DNA of 64,000 bases from assembly GCA_013399695.1 (NCBI GenBank), contig VXAU01002350.1, positions 129,796 to 193,795 on the forward strand, given 5' to 3'. The notes below the pieces were generated by a model. The model did not search any database. It had not been told where the DNA came from and worked only from the letters and a program-made list of their open reading frames with translations. Source of the stretch: Formicarius rufipectus. Lineage: Eukaryota > Chordata > Aves > Passeriformes > Formicariidae. Both the position numbers and the translations under genes were made by a program. Below, one piece after another: positions 36,046-47,483 of this stretch (positions within the stretch are counted from its first letter, which is position 1; every line of letters starts with the position of its first letter).

Positions 36046-37140
36046 TCCTAGTGTATTTTATTCCATACTTGTTTAGCTTCAATTTGAATATTAATAAGAT
36101 TTTCCTTAAAAACACACATATTTAATACATATTCACCATTTTAATGGTGTGTTGTATGTAGCTTCTGGAAGAAGTTTATAAATCATATTAGGAGCCATAA
36201 TCATATTCTATAGCCATTCTGCATTTTCTTAGGTATTCTTTTGTGACAATGTACCCTAGAAATTGAACTTGTCAGAATACTATTACAATTGTTCTGTTTT
36301 ATAAGAATTTTTTGTCTCGCTGCAGAAAGACAAATAATGGAAAATAAGTTTCAATACACAGCACCCAAAGAAAATGTTGACTTAGAATCATTTTATCTTA
36401 TGCATGGTCTTGTGGCTGTATAACAGGAAAGACTTTCAAGATAAAAAAATATTTTAAGTATTTTAGAAAAACCACAACCCAAAAACCGGTGTGTGTTTCA
36501 TTATAAATCAAGAGCAGAGCATGAGTTGTTTTGAAAATACAGTTAAACAATTAGGAATATGAAAATCAAATTTCCTTTTCCATACTTAAAACCAAAAGCA
36601 GATCTTCAAAAATCTTTCATCTAAAGCATAGCTGTGGGGGTCATGGATGGGAGGATATATCAAATCTTCAGATGCTATATTTCTAGAAAAAACTTTCAGA
36701 AACTATTTTGGTCTCTGCTATACGAAATTGAATATGCTGCAGCCTACTAACTGGAGGGATCTTAGAGAGGAAGAAAACATGACCACCAATCTGCTTAGGA
36801 AGGAAGAAGACTAGAATAGAGGCTCATCAGGGAGAACTTCACCCAGAGCATTGGTAGAAGAAGATCAGCATCCATCTGTTGAGAGAAAAGTACTTAGGAT
36901 CAACCTTAGGACCAACCTTCAGAAAAGTATTTCAGTCAATCTTTTCCCCAGGCCATACTAAGATATTTAAGCCATGAAAAGGAGCCTGACTTTGCCTGCT
37001 TTGAGTGAGCAACTCATACAGAGAACAGACTAATCTAATGCTTCAAGGTCTAAACCTTTAAATAAATAAGAACTAATAACTAGCCAAAACTAAGCAAAAC
37101 TGGTATCAAGTCCATTACCTTATTTAGGTACCTAGAAGTT
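36046..37140. other. Intergenic, no gene seen
   Basis: About 1.1 kb of AT-rich DNA just past the distal poly(A) site. No repeat, exon or RNA gene was recognised. Confidence 0.7.
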
Positions 37141-38022
37141 AGATGATTGCACCCTCAGTAAGTTGAGAAATTACACTAACTTGGGTGGCAGTGTTGATCT
37201 GCTGGAGGTCAGGAAGGCTCTGCAGAGGGACCTGGATGGGCTGGATCGATGTGCCAAGGCCAACAGCATGAGGTTCAATAAGGCAAAGTGTGGGATCCTG
37301 CACTTGGGTCACAACAACCCCATGAAGAACTACAGGCTGGGGGCAGAGTGGCTGGAAAGCTGCCCAGTGGAAAAGGGCCTGAGGGTTCTGAACATCCTTC
37401 TGAACATGAGCCAGCAGTGTGCCCAGGTGTCTGAGAAGGCCAGTGGTATCCTGGCCTGTAATAAAAATAGTGTGGTCAGCAGGACCAGGGAAGAGATTGT
37501 ACCCCTGTACTTGTCACTGGTGAGGCTGCACCTCAAATACTGTGTCCAGCTCTGGGCCACTCACTTCAGAAAGACACTGAGGTCCTGGTGTGTGTTCAGA
37601 GAAGGGCAGTGAAGCTGATGTAAGTCCTATGAGGAGCATCTGAGGGAGTTGGGGTTGTTTGGTCTGGAGAAAAGGAGTCTCAAGGGAGACCTTTTTGCCC
37701 TCTACAATTACCTGAAAGGAGATTGTAGTGAGGTGGGGCTCAACTTCTTCTCCAAGGCAGCCAGAGACAGAAGAGGAAACAGCATCAAGCTGCACCACAG
37801 GATGTTCAAGTTGGATGTCAGGAAGAATTTCTTCACTGAAAGTGCGGTTAAGCGTTGGAACAGTCTGACCAGGGGAGTGGTAGAATCCTCATACCTGGAG
37901 GTGTTCAAGAAATAATTGAACATGATATTTAGTGTCATAGGCTAGAAGGTGATGTTCAGGCAAAGGTTGGACTTAGTCTTGGAGGTCTTTTCCAACCTAA
38001 ATGAGTCTATGATCCTATAATG
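37141..38022 (+). mobile_element. CR1 LINE, 5' truncated, relatively intact 3' end
   Basis: About 880 bp. It opens gatgattgcaccctcagtaa and contains broken ORF2 reading frames: LQRDLDGLDRCAKANSMRFN, NNPMKNYRLGAEWLESC, then after a frame change GLFGLEKRSLKGDLFALYNY and RKNFFTESAVKRWNSL. The 3' end has ggaggtcttttccaac followed by degenerate attctatg-type tail units. The coding region is split by stops and frameshifts, so this copy cannot make ORF2 protein. Confidence 0.93.
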
Positions 38023-38609
38023 ACATCAGCCAGCCAGAATTGGTGCGTTTTCAAGAGTCTGGTGGAGGAGGAGGCAGATGGTAAGGCCGGTTATGCAGCC
38101 TATTAACTTCTGAGACCAGATAGTGCACCAAAAATCTCTCACTCTGGTTTTACTTCAAGATATAATCAAAGAGTAACCTGTTTTCCCTTTAGATAAAGCT
38201 ACAACAGAAACTGCAGATCTTTTAAAGATTTCATTCAGTATGTTAGCGAGTCTCAAATCAAAGCTTTACATCACCTGTTCAATTATGGTCTAGTTAACTG
38301 CAGAAAGCTTAGGGTAGGCTGCAAACCTACACAGGAAACATGATAAAATCAGTTTAGACTCAATGCATGGCTGACCCAGTTGTGCTGTTGTTAATAACCC
38401 AGTGGGTTCAGGTTTAGCATTAGCCTGGGTGTTTATGTATCACATGGAAATCACAGATGTGTTTTCAGTATATGTGCAGCAACATTCAGTGCCTCTTTAT
38501 TTAGAGCTTGAGCTGTCCTGAACAGAACATGCTACAGATATTTATTTTCTTACATGTTTTCTATTTAGAAATTAAAAGCATGCTGAAACCCAGCACATAT
38601 GTGAATAAA
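38023..38609. other. Spacer between two CR1 copies
   Basis: About 590 bp with no recognised feature. It starts in acatcagccagccagaattg and is AT-rich overall. Confidence 0.6.
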
Positions 38610-39304
38610 CTGTGGAACAAGAAGCTGGGGATCAGTGCTGGAGAAAGGGATTTGGAGGTCCTGGTCAACAGCAAGATGGATATGAGTCAGCAGTGCCCTG
38701 GCAGCCAGGAGGGCCAACCATGTCCTGGGTGGTATCAGGCAAAGCATCATCAGCCAGTCAAGGGAGGGGATTGTCCTGCTCTGTTCTGCACTGGGGTGGC
38801 CTCACCTTGAATATTGTGGGCAGTTTGGGGTGCCACAGGTTAAGAAAGATATTAAGCCATTAGAGAGTGACCAAAGGAGGGCAACAAAGATGGTGAAGGG
38901 CCGTATGAGGAGCAGCTGAGGTCACTTGGTCTGTTCAGCCTGGAGAAGAGGAGACTGAGGGAAGGCCTCATTGCAGACTACAAGTTGCTTGTGAGGGGAA
39001 GTGGAGGGGCAGGTATTGATTTCTTCTCTGTGGTCACCAGTGACAGGACTTGAGGAAACGGATGGTGGCTGAGTCGGGAGGTTTAGGTTGTATACCAGGA
39101 AAAGGTTCTTCACCCAGAAGGTAGTTGGGTACTGAAACAGGTTCCCCAGGGAAGTGGTCACAGCATCAAGCTGTCTTGAGTTCAGTGGCAATGCTCTCAG
39201 GCACATGGTGTGATCCTTGGGGTATCCTTGCACAAGGTCAGCAGTTGGACTCGATGATCCGGATGGGTCCCTTCCAACTCATCATACTCTCTGATTCTTT
39301 GATT
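38610..39304 (+). mobile_element. CR1 LINE, 5' truncated, different subfamily
   Basis: About 695 bp in the same orientation as the copy at 37141-38022. It reads through the RT C-terminal coding pattern, broken by stops: LWNKKLGISAGERDLEVLVN, SKMDMSQQC, then cctggagaagaggagactga. It ends with ttggactcgatgatccggat, ggtcccttccaactc and a tail of ctgattctttgatt. The gtggctgagtcggg and gtataccaggaaaaggttc blocks set it apart from the neighbouring copy, so it is a separate insertion. Confidence 0.92.
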
Positions 39305-42300
39305 GCCTTCTGATTTGACTGCTTCCTGTTAGAGTTTGTTTTCAGTGAGCAAGATGCCACACATACTTACAGCTTCTGCTCAATGTCTCTGAAATGATGC
39401 AGGTCAGACTGAGCCCAGCAGCAAAGTAGAAACTTGTATGTACTGATTTAAATGTTGGTGGAGCACTGAGCAGATGTTTGGCATTGTATTATATGCAAAT
39501 CAAAATTGGGTCAGGACTCCCTAAAGTATACTAGACACAGACATGACAGGGGGCCCTGCATCAGCCTGCCAGAGCCAGCTAGTGCCACTCAGCATGCCCT
39601 TGGCTACCTCAGCTGGGCTCCAGCTGCAGATACAGGAACATTCAGGTGTTTGAGAGTGGTTCAGGTGTTTGAACTAGCCAGTGTTGCTGGCTAGCCAGAG
39701 CTGCTGCAGCTGACACTAGAGTATACTGAGGCAGTTGAGCTCAGCCCAGAGTTTACCCAGAAGCATACCAAAATATGTGTTCCCTAGATGTATATAGAAA
39801 AGGCAAACCTTTTTTTTTCTTTTTGTGAAAGACCTGATTTTCTAAACAGTTGCAATACACTTAGCCACCATATAAAACCATATGCAGGTCCTCTGTTTTC
39901 CCATTACATACATATTCAGGGAAGGACTTTTTCTGTCAAGCCAATGCTAAACAAAATATGACCTGGATTGTACAGTATAGGGAAGCAGTGAGTACAGAAA
40001 ATCTAGCTGAGCAGTCACAGATCGCTCAGACAGCAGTTCAGGATGTCCCTGATTTCAGATCCAAGGCTGTGTGAAGGGGTTTGGTGCTGCTTGAAAAATT
40101 ATTTGCAACATGGACGTTTGCCAAAGTGATGTTATTTAGTCCAGAATCTTGGAGGTGAACTATGAACTAGTCAATATTAAACTTCAGCTCATACTCTGGA
40201 ATATGTCTCGGAAAGAAGAAAAGAGGATGTAAGTGGTGCTGCATGGGATGAGAGGTAGGTTAGCAGTGCTGCCATTCTGATGCACTTTTGGAGCTCTGTG
40301 GGTTTAATGTTGGCATATATGTAATGCTGATGACTCTTTATGATTAAGATTTAGGACTAGGTATTAACAAAAGACACAAACAGCTATGGGTCTTTTCCAT
40401 TTAATTGACTACCAAGTCTTAATTTCTTCATAGTCGTGAATCAGTGCTCTTGGAAATGTTGTCCTAACACTCCTGCAAGATCATTGTTTGCGTCCTTGAT
40501 GATAAGACATGAATCACCTAATATTGTTTTACTCAGGATTAAACTGGGGTAAATTCTTTTCAAAACAAACAGAACCCAATCAAACAAAAAAACCCTCCAA
40601 GCCCCAAGCTGCATCAGGTGAAACGTTCTCATGCTTTGGCTTGTCTCTGTTTCTCCTAGTTGCTAGGCAATGCTGTACTTAGAAACCACATGTAACAAAA
40701 CGTCTGCTTCCCACTTGGAAGCAGGCATCCAACACAGCACCAGCAGTGTGCTTTCCATCAGATGATACAAGGGGGTATGGAAATCTCTGTTAGCAATCAG
40801 CAGATGGAGACATTGTGTATTGATAGCAGACTTCCAGTTCCTCAGGTTAGAGGCTGTGCTGTATCTCTGGATAAGCTGCAAGAAGTAGTTTGCATAAGCA
40901 AACTTTTTTTCCCTCTCCCAAAATAGTCTTATGTGATTAATTTCTGGCCAGGTCTTGACCAGTGCAAAGCTGTAATCTTTTCTACTTACTTTTTTTTAGC
41001 AACATCTTTCTTTGTATGAACAGCAAGAGACCTCACTAAGAAAAATTTAGTTGCTGATAAGATAGTCATTACTTACCCTAGCACTCCCACTGACATGTTC
41101 TGCCCATTAATTACAATTGAAAGATAAAGTAAGAGCCATTTATCTGGTTTTGACACAATTGCCTCTTACTCTGCATTGGACCATCCTGTGCCACTGAGTT
41201 ACACAAATGACCTATGCTACTGTACTGCTTCTCCTGATTATTTTGCTCTGTTTCATTTTATATCTAATTATTTCTTATGAGAAGCAGTTAATGACTTTAA
41301 CCCATTCAACTGTCTCTCTTTTCTATACTGGTTTCTGTTATAGGTCCCACAGTCACCTCTTTTTTCAGGATTACAAACCCACACTCAGTTCCTACACAGA
41401 AGTCCTTCCCTGATTTCTATCACTCCTGAATCCTTTACAGGTTTCCCCGTTCTTAAAAAAATTTCGGTAAATCCTGAACCCGTTACAGTATTCTGATTGA
41501 CTCATGTAGAAAAAGGACAAACTTAACAGGAAGCTTCTAAAATTTCTTTTCATTTGGTAGGGGGAAAAGAAAAGGAAAAGAAAAGGAAAAGAAAAGGAAA
41601 AGAAAACTGAACTTTCACTTTTTTATCTAATTATTTAATGGAAAACACACGACCAAACCCACTGTTTGAAAGAAATGGGCACCAGCAGCTTCTCTTAAGT
41701 AATTATCCCAATGAGTGGACTTCAGTTATACTTTTTTTTTCTGCTGCTCCTTCCCTCTGGTGCTGTGAATGCAAATTTTCTTTTTTAAGTAGCTCGGCTG
41801 CAACAAGACTGGCAGAGAGTTCTCTGCAGCCCATTGACTGGGTTTTACTTTCAGAAGGTGAATCCTTTCTTACAGTTGTTTCCCACATCCTGCAAGTGTG
41901 CTGAATTCTGGGATCTTTTATTTTTAGTTTTTGTAACCCTCCTACCCTGAGCTGTATGTTCAAAGTCGTGTCCATTACTTCCTGATTCTCTTCTTTAAAA
42001 CCTCTAATGGGCACCTGAGAAAGGGAAGGGCTTGGGAGCTACTGCTCATGCTGCTTATCCCTGTGACTAAGAGCTAAGCATCTGAAGAGACGTGGGATTT
42101 AAGAAAGACCTCTAGTCTCAGGTTTTTTGTTGATTAGCTTGGACAGCTATTGGGAAGTCTGGCTGGAGGTGTATTTTGCATGCATTGTATTGACAGATAA
42201 TGTGCCTTGTTCAACATATGGAGTCAAGCTTAGGAAACAGGCACCGAAACATTATGTAATGCAATACTGACCATCAAAAAATCCATGCCCTTTTGTGGAT

Positions 42301-44517
42301 CAAATCCTTAGGAATTGAAATACTTTTAAAAATCTGGTCCTCAGAATCCAATTATAAGAAAGGCAACAAGCTACTGTTTTTCCCCATTATCAGTTCAGTG
42401 ATTTATTGTGTTATGTCCCTAGGCTGTTGACTCAGGAAATTGCAAGAGGTGATGCCTGAAGGACCTCATAGTATAAAAAAAGAAACTGGAATTGATTAGT
42501 ATGTATTTTCAATTTCTTTTTCAGTGTCTCCTTGGACCTAACCACTTTATTTCCTGCTCTTCTCAAGAATTATGTATTAGGAAAAGATTTTCAGAGCTGT
42601 TTTCAATAATTAGGTTCTTAAATCAAACAAGAATTAGCTATGGTTTCTAAAGACAGATAGGTAGGATCCATTATATCTAATTTAGAATTCTAACTAAAAC
42701 ATTGTCCTGCCAAGCACAGAACTCTGCAGGGTAATCTAACTTAGCCTATCATAGTTGTCCAGGTTCTTTCTGCAAGCAACCTAAAGAAAAAGGGAGACAC
42801 CTCTGAGGCCCAGCTAGACCCAGCCAGTTCTCTAAGTTAAGTACAGATTGATTGCACAGAGAGTTTAAAAACCTCCAGAGGGCAATAAAATTCTTCTAAA
42901 TTAAGCACCAGATTTAGCAAGATTTAGACATCAACATGTGAGCTAATGTCTGAACTCCCATTATTATCACTGAAGAATAGGTCAATACAGTCAATAGAGT
43001 TGAAAAGCCAGTTCAGCTTACCCATTACTAGAAGGTTCCAGTTAATATGAGATGTCCTACAGTTTGTGAGACATTTACATGGGAACTGCACATATGAAAG
43101 ACAACTGAGGGGAGACCTACATGCTTCTGGTACCAGCAAGGCCCTACACCTCATCTAAAATGTACTAGCCATTTGTGTTTGAACACAGGAATCCAGCTTC
43201 AGAGGAAGGTTTTCTGAGATGCTCTTGGTATATCCTGCCTTCAGGTATCACTCCAGAGAGGCATGGGGTTATAGATCTTATGTCATATTTGTCAACTTTG
43301 TATAAATGTCAGAGCTACCCTCACTATATCACACATTGCCACTACTTACTCAGAATATACCTTGCTTACTCCTCTTTAAAACATTTATTTCAGTTCAAGC
43401 AGAGCATCCACCTTGTCTATAATTTTATTATTACACCTCTAAATCCTGCATGTGAATTAGCCAGATCCTCATCCTCTTGACAGGTAAAGAAACCACAACA
43501 TGGTGCAACCTAAGCTGCCAAGTATCAGTAGACTGTGAAAAAGCATATTCTGGAGTATTATATATGGGTCAGGCAGGCATGACAAGTCATGGAGGTAGGA
43601 AAATGACATGCTTTGTCTTGAGCTGAAGTTAGATTTCAGCTGCAAATTGTCTGATGTAGAATATGAATGCTTGCCATACTCACCTGGCACTGCAGTCTTG
43701 ATTTCTCCCTCCATGAGGACCTTCTAACTATTGGACAACAGTCAAGTTAATTTATTTTGGGGTTTTTTTTGTATTCTAGCCGCTAATGTTCATAATTCTG
43801 TTAACACAAAGGCCAGACTTGAGAAGATGACTAGTGTGTTTACCAGGGATACTGTCTGATCCCTTCCTGAAACTTAGAAGGTGGTGCTTCAAGCCATTCT
43901 AAGGTGAGTAGGATGATGAAGCTTTCCAGCTTCTTCATGCTGTCTTCCAACCAGAAGATAGTTACACAAAGAAGGAAAGGCAGTCCCACCCTTAGAGCAA
44001 CTAAAATCAGTAGCAGTTAGCTGGTAGACTCAGACCATGCTATCTGAGAAGACATTGCACACTATAATCATACCAAAACATTAGAGTGGTTTCTCAGCTG
44101 CTCCCTTAATAAATCAATTTGGTCTTGGGATGCCACAAATAAAAGCCAATTCCCAAGGGAGATTACACTGAAGTGGAAAAGATAACCTCTTACACTATAA
44201 AAAACCTCCAATTATCATAGTGTGAGAAAGGAGGAAATAGTTATACAGACCAACCCTAACTATCTCTTAAAAAGTGGCTTTCAGGTTCTATATATGGAAA
44301 ACTACATATTTAAAAAGAAAAAAAATCATTAACATGAGAATGAGAGAATATTATAAAATATTTTAAAATATTTTAAAAACACCCATGTTTAACTCTTGGT
44401 CTGAAATGTCTCTACGTAATTTCATCATACATAATTAAAAAAAAAAAAAAAAGGGTTCAAAATCATCTGCTTTGGGACCATCCTTTGGTTATAATATGAT
44501 AGCTATCTTTTGGGGCC
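39305..44517. other. Intergenic, 5.2 kb, no gene seen
   Basis: Contains a purine 11-mer tandem at 41563-41606 and an A-run near 44438-44453. Frames reach about 100 codons on either strand but have unremarkable composition and no recognisable motif. No RNA gene was recognised. Confidence 0.65.
41563..41606 (+). repeat. Purine-only tandem repeat, four 11-bp units
   Basis: Four perfect copies of GGAAAAGAAAA. The tract is entirely purine on the + strand and approximately mirror-symmetric. Confidence 0.95.
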
Positions 44518-45096
44518 TGTGCTGGTTTTGGCTGGGGTAGAGTTGGTTTTCTTCACAGTGGCTAGAATGAAGCTGTGTTTTGGATTTGTGCTGAACGTAG
44601 TGATGGTAATGTTTTTGTTCTTGCTGAGCAGGGCTTACACAGAGCCAAGGCCTTTTCTGCTGTTTGTACTTCCATGCTGGCAAGGAAATTGGGAGTGCTT
44701 GAGGTACTGGGAAGGAACACAGAAAGGACAACTGATTCCAATTGTTCAAAGGGATATTCCATACCACATGACATCATGCTCCATATATAAAGTGGGGAGG
44801 AGAAGGTGAAAAGAGAGATGTTTGAAATGATGGCATTTGCCTTCCCATGTAACCATCATATGTGATGAGGTCCCGCTCTGCTGGAGATGGCTGAACACCT
44901 GCCTGTCCATGAGAAGCACTGAATTAATTCCTTGTTTTGTTCTGCTTGTGTGCATGGCTTTTACTTGCCCTATTAAACTGCCTTTATGTCAACTCATGAA
45001 TTTTCTGGCTTCCAATTGTCTCCCTGATCCCACTGGTGGGGGAGTAAGAGAACAGCTGCATACTGCTTGGCTGCTGGCTGGTATTAAACCATAACA
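44518..45096 (+). mobile_element. Solo LTR of an avian endogenous retrovirus
   Basis: 579 bp, from TGTGCTGGTTTTGGCTGGGG to the 3' end GGTATTAAACCATAACA. It shows the core promoter order of this LTR type: atattccataccacatgaca, then catcatgctc and a TATA element catatataaagtgggg near 44782-44797. Further on come gctggagatggctgaacacc and a polyadenylation region with ctattaaactgcc. The flanking five bases are GGGCC (44513-44517) and GGGAC (45097-45101), an imperfect target-site duplication. There is no internal retroviral sequence on either side, so it is a solo LTR left by recombination. No coding capacity. I recognise the family as a common bird ERV LTR but do not name the subfamily. Confidence 0.85.
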
Positions 45097-45980
45097 GGGA
45101 CAATCATCCAGATGATTAAAAGGTATTATAACATTTACATATATTCAAAGTGAAAAGAGACTATTTAACTTTGACCTGGATTTTTTTTTTTAAGGCTCAT
45201 TACAAAGATATGTGTATTGGATTAAAAGATGATTTTAAGTATTTTTTTCTTTAAATTACCATGGCCACTGAAGACCACGCAAATTCCTCTATAACTGCGA
45301 CGGCAGTAAAGAAACTGGTTAATTTTGGGAGGGGAAAGGAAGATCTTTTTTTTCCCAGGAATTAATGTTTGCTATTTTAAAAAGGAAATCTATTTGAGGA
45401 TGACAGCCTTCAAAGAGTGCATCAGAACTTCAGACCTTAAGAACTCAGTGTAAAAACTGTCCAAAGGGTAGAAAGAAAATATCCTTTTTTTGTCTTGTTT
45501 GGAACGAGTTCCCAAGACAGGGTCCAGTTTTTGCATCTAAATCTATTAGACAACCAGGAATCAAGACCTCTTCTTCCATTTGTGGTACACTTAAAACCAC
45601 AAAACACCAGGGAACTTTGGAAACTTCAATGATCTGAAGACACCACAGAGTTCACTACAGCTATGGAATCAATAGCATATTTTTTGTTGGTTTTTCACTG
45701 GTAAGTACTTGACTACAAAATCCTGGGTTCTCATTTAATATTTTTATGTTGCGGCCATTTTGAAAGTTCAAGTCCAGATCATTTACTTCTAATCTTGGCC
45801 AGTGATTTGGCATTGTATCAACAAGCAAAGACATAAGCAGTCAACTCTTTGGAGAGGTGTAGTTTCCCAAAGCTCGTCCCTAGAGAATTTTTTTTCTCAA
45901 GAGATGTTGTCTGACTTGGAATAATTAGGAACAAAAGGCATCAACCAAGGTTACTAATCGAAAACAAATAAACACAAAGA
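45097..45980. other. Intergenic, no gene seen
   Basis: About 880 bp of AT-rich sequence to the right of the solo LTR with short T-runs. No recognised feature. Confidence 0.6.
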
Positions 45981-46250
45981 AAGCCCAGGATACTGTTGTA
46001 CATCTTTGCTTCACACTGCTGTTGGCTCATCCCTTGTGTCTCTCTGCATGGCAGTCCTGCTTGGACACACCAACTAGTTGCCCCAGTTTGATGTCATCTA
46101 CCAACCTAATAAGAATGCACTGCTTTGCATCTTTGACAAATACATTAAATTGGTCAGGTCTCCAAAGACACCCTGCAATGATGTGTTTATAGTCTGCCTC
46201 TAACTGATTTTTTTACCCACTCAGCTGTCCATCCATCCTCTGCCGTCCTC
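45981..46250 (-). mobile_element. Degraded CR1 LINE remnant (ORF2 region)
   Basis: The + strand reads agcccaggatactgttgtac, then cacactgctgttggctcat, then gccccagtttgatgtcatct, then caccctgcaatgatg and ccactcagctgtccatccat. In order these fit the complement of CR1 ORF2 reverse-transcriptase sequence (LSQQC... and the upstream catalytic part), with large deletions. Strongly diverged; limits are approximate. Confidence 0.55.
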
Positions 46251-46980
46251 TTGTCATATTAGGTTGGTTATGATCCTTCTAATAAGAATAACTACCTGCT
46301 CCTGCAGCTGCCACATCTGCCAACCATTTCAGTTCAACAAGGATGGATGTCCTGAGCTAGTATTTGGACTTTAACAGGCTGCAGCTCACACGCTGCTTGA
46401 AGACTTCTTCCATGGAATAGGAAAAAGTATTAAGTAAGTTTGATTGTTTGAGGAAACCTGTCTGATTGCAAATATGTATTTCAGACAATTAAATAGCTGT
46501 TGCCATACCAGCTGCTGTATCAGGAAATGCTTCTCAGCTGGCATCCACATTTAATGTTATCACAAAGACCAAAGACAACGGAATGTATTTATCTTTCTTT
46601 AATGACTGTGCTTTGACTACCTGTGACCTGTACTATGACTTAGATATTGATTTTAGTCTTTAATAGGGTAAGTATCGATACGGTTATAACTTTTATAAAA
46701 TTTTCTGATTACCTTTTGACTCAACTTAGGTGACTAGTTTTACCATTCCTTGCAATGTTGACTAAAAAACATGCATTTGTTATAATTTTTGAAAGTGAAA
46801 AATTAATGTATTCTCCATTCCTTCAAAATATCTCTTTTAAAAATTGCTGACTACTTATTAAAAGTTAATGATAAAAAGCAGTGTAAATAATATCTCAGAA
46901 TGGTAATATATTTCTTTTCAAATATAGATGATGAATATTTTGAAATCTTATTTTTACATAATAACTGTGTTATATCATTT
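46251..46980. other. Intergenic, no gene seen
   Basis: About 730 bp, AT-rich in its second half. No recognised feature. Confidence 0.55.
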
Positions 46981-47483
46981 TGTTACTAGCCGTAACTGAC
47001 CATTTGATTACCTAAATGACACAAAAATGCCTTTGGCTGGTGGATTGACCTTGGGCCCTCCTGGGAGACAGATCACATGCTTTGCTGTATCCGAGTGAAG
47101 TATTCCATCCTATTTTACGTCAGCTTAGATATAAGAAGGGAGAGAGAGAACTTTTGAGTCAGTCCATTTCTGGCAGTGAAGGGCATCAGTTGTGGACATG
47201 CTATCTCTTCAGGGAGAGCTGCGTGTCTCTTTCTGGGAAGTTGACCTTGTTTATTTGTTCTTGTGTGTGTGTGTGCATATTGTAATATTAAGTTTCCTTT
47301 TCTTCTCTGTAGAGATATATATATATATTTGTATAAATTCATACTGCTTCAGTAGTATTAGAACTCACTTTTCATCCAGTGTGGTTTTCCCTCTCCTTTT
47401 CTCCCTGCAGCTTGGAGGGAGGGGGGAAGCTTCTGTTTTGAGGCCTCTGGATATTTGTCTTCAGCCAGGGGTAAACAGCCACA
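46981..47483 (+). mobile_element. LTR-like segment, diverged avian ERV
   Basis: It carries a promoter core similar in order to that of the LTR at 44518-45096: tattccatcctattttacgt then cagcttagatataagaaggg near 47101-47141. It ends in a comparable 3' terminus, ggggtaaacagccaca (to 47483). Between lie tgtgtgtgtgtg, a short (TA)n near 47311-47324, and a C/T-rich block before cttggagggagggg. The 5' limit is a guess at a TGTTACTAG and no target duplication was found. No coding capacity is seen. Confidence 0.4.

Noticed and set aside
37163..37612. 149-codon + strand frame as a gene
   Set aside because: CR1 ORF2 remnant with a frameshift to the next CR1 block and normal CR1 flanks.
44489..45094. 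Cluster of frames on both strands near 44.5-45.1 kb
   Set aside because: They fall inside or at the edge of a noncoding solo LTR.
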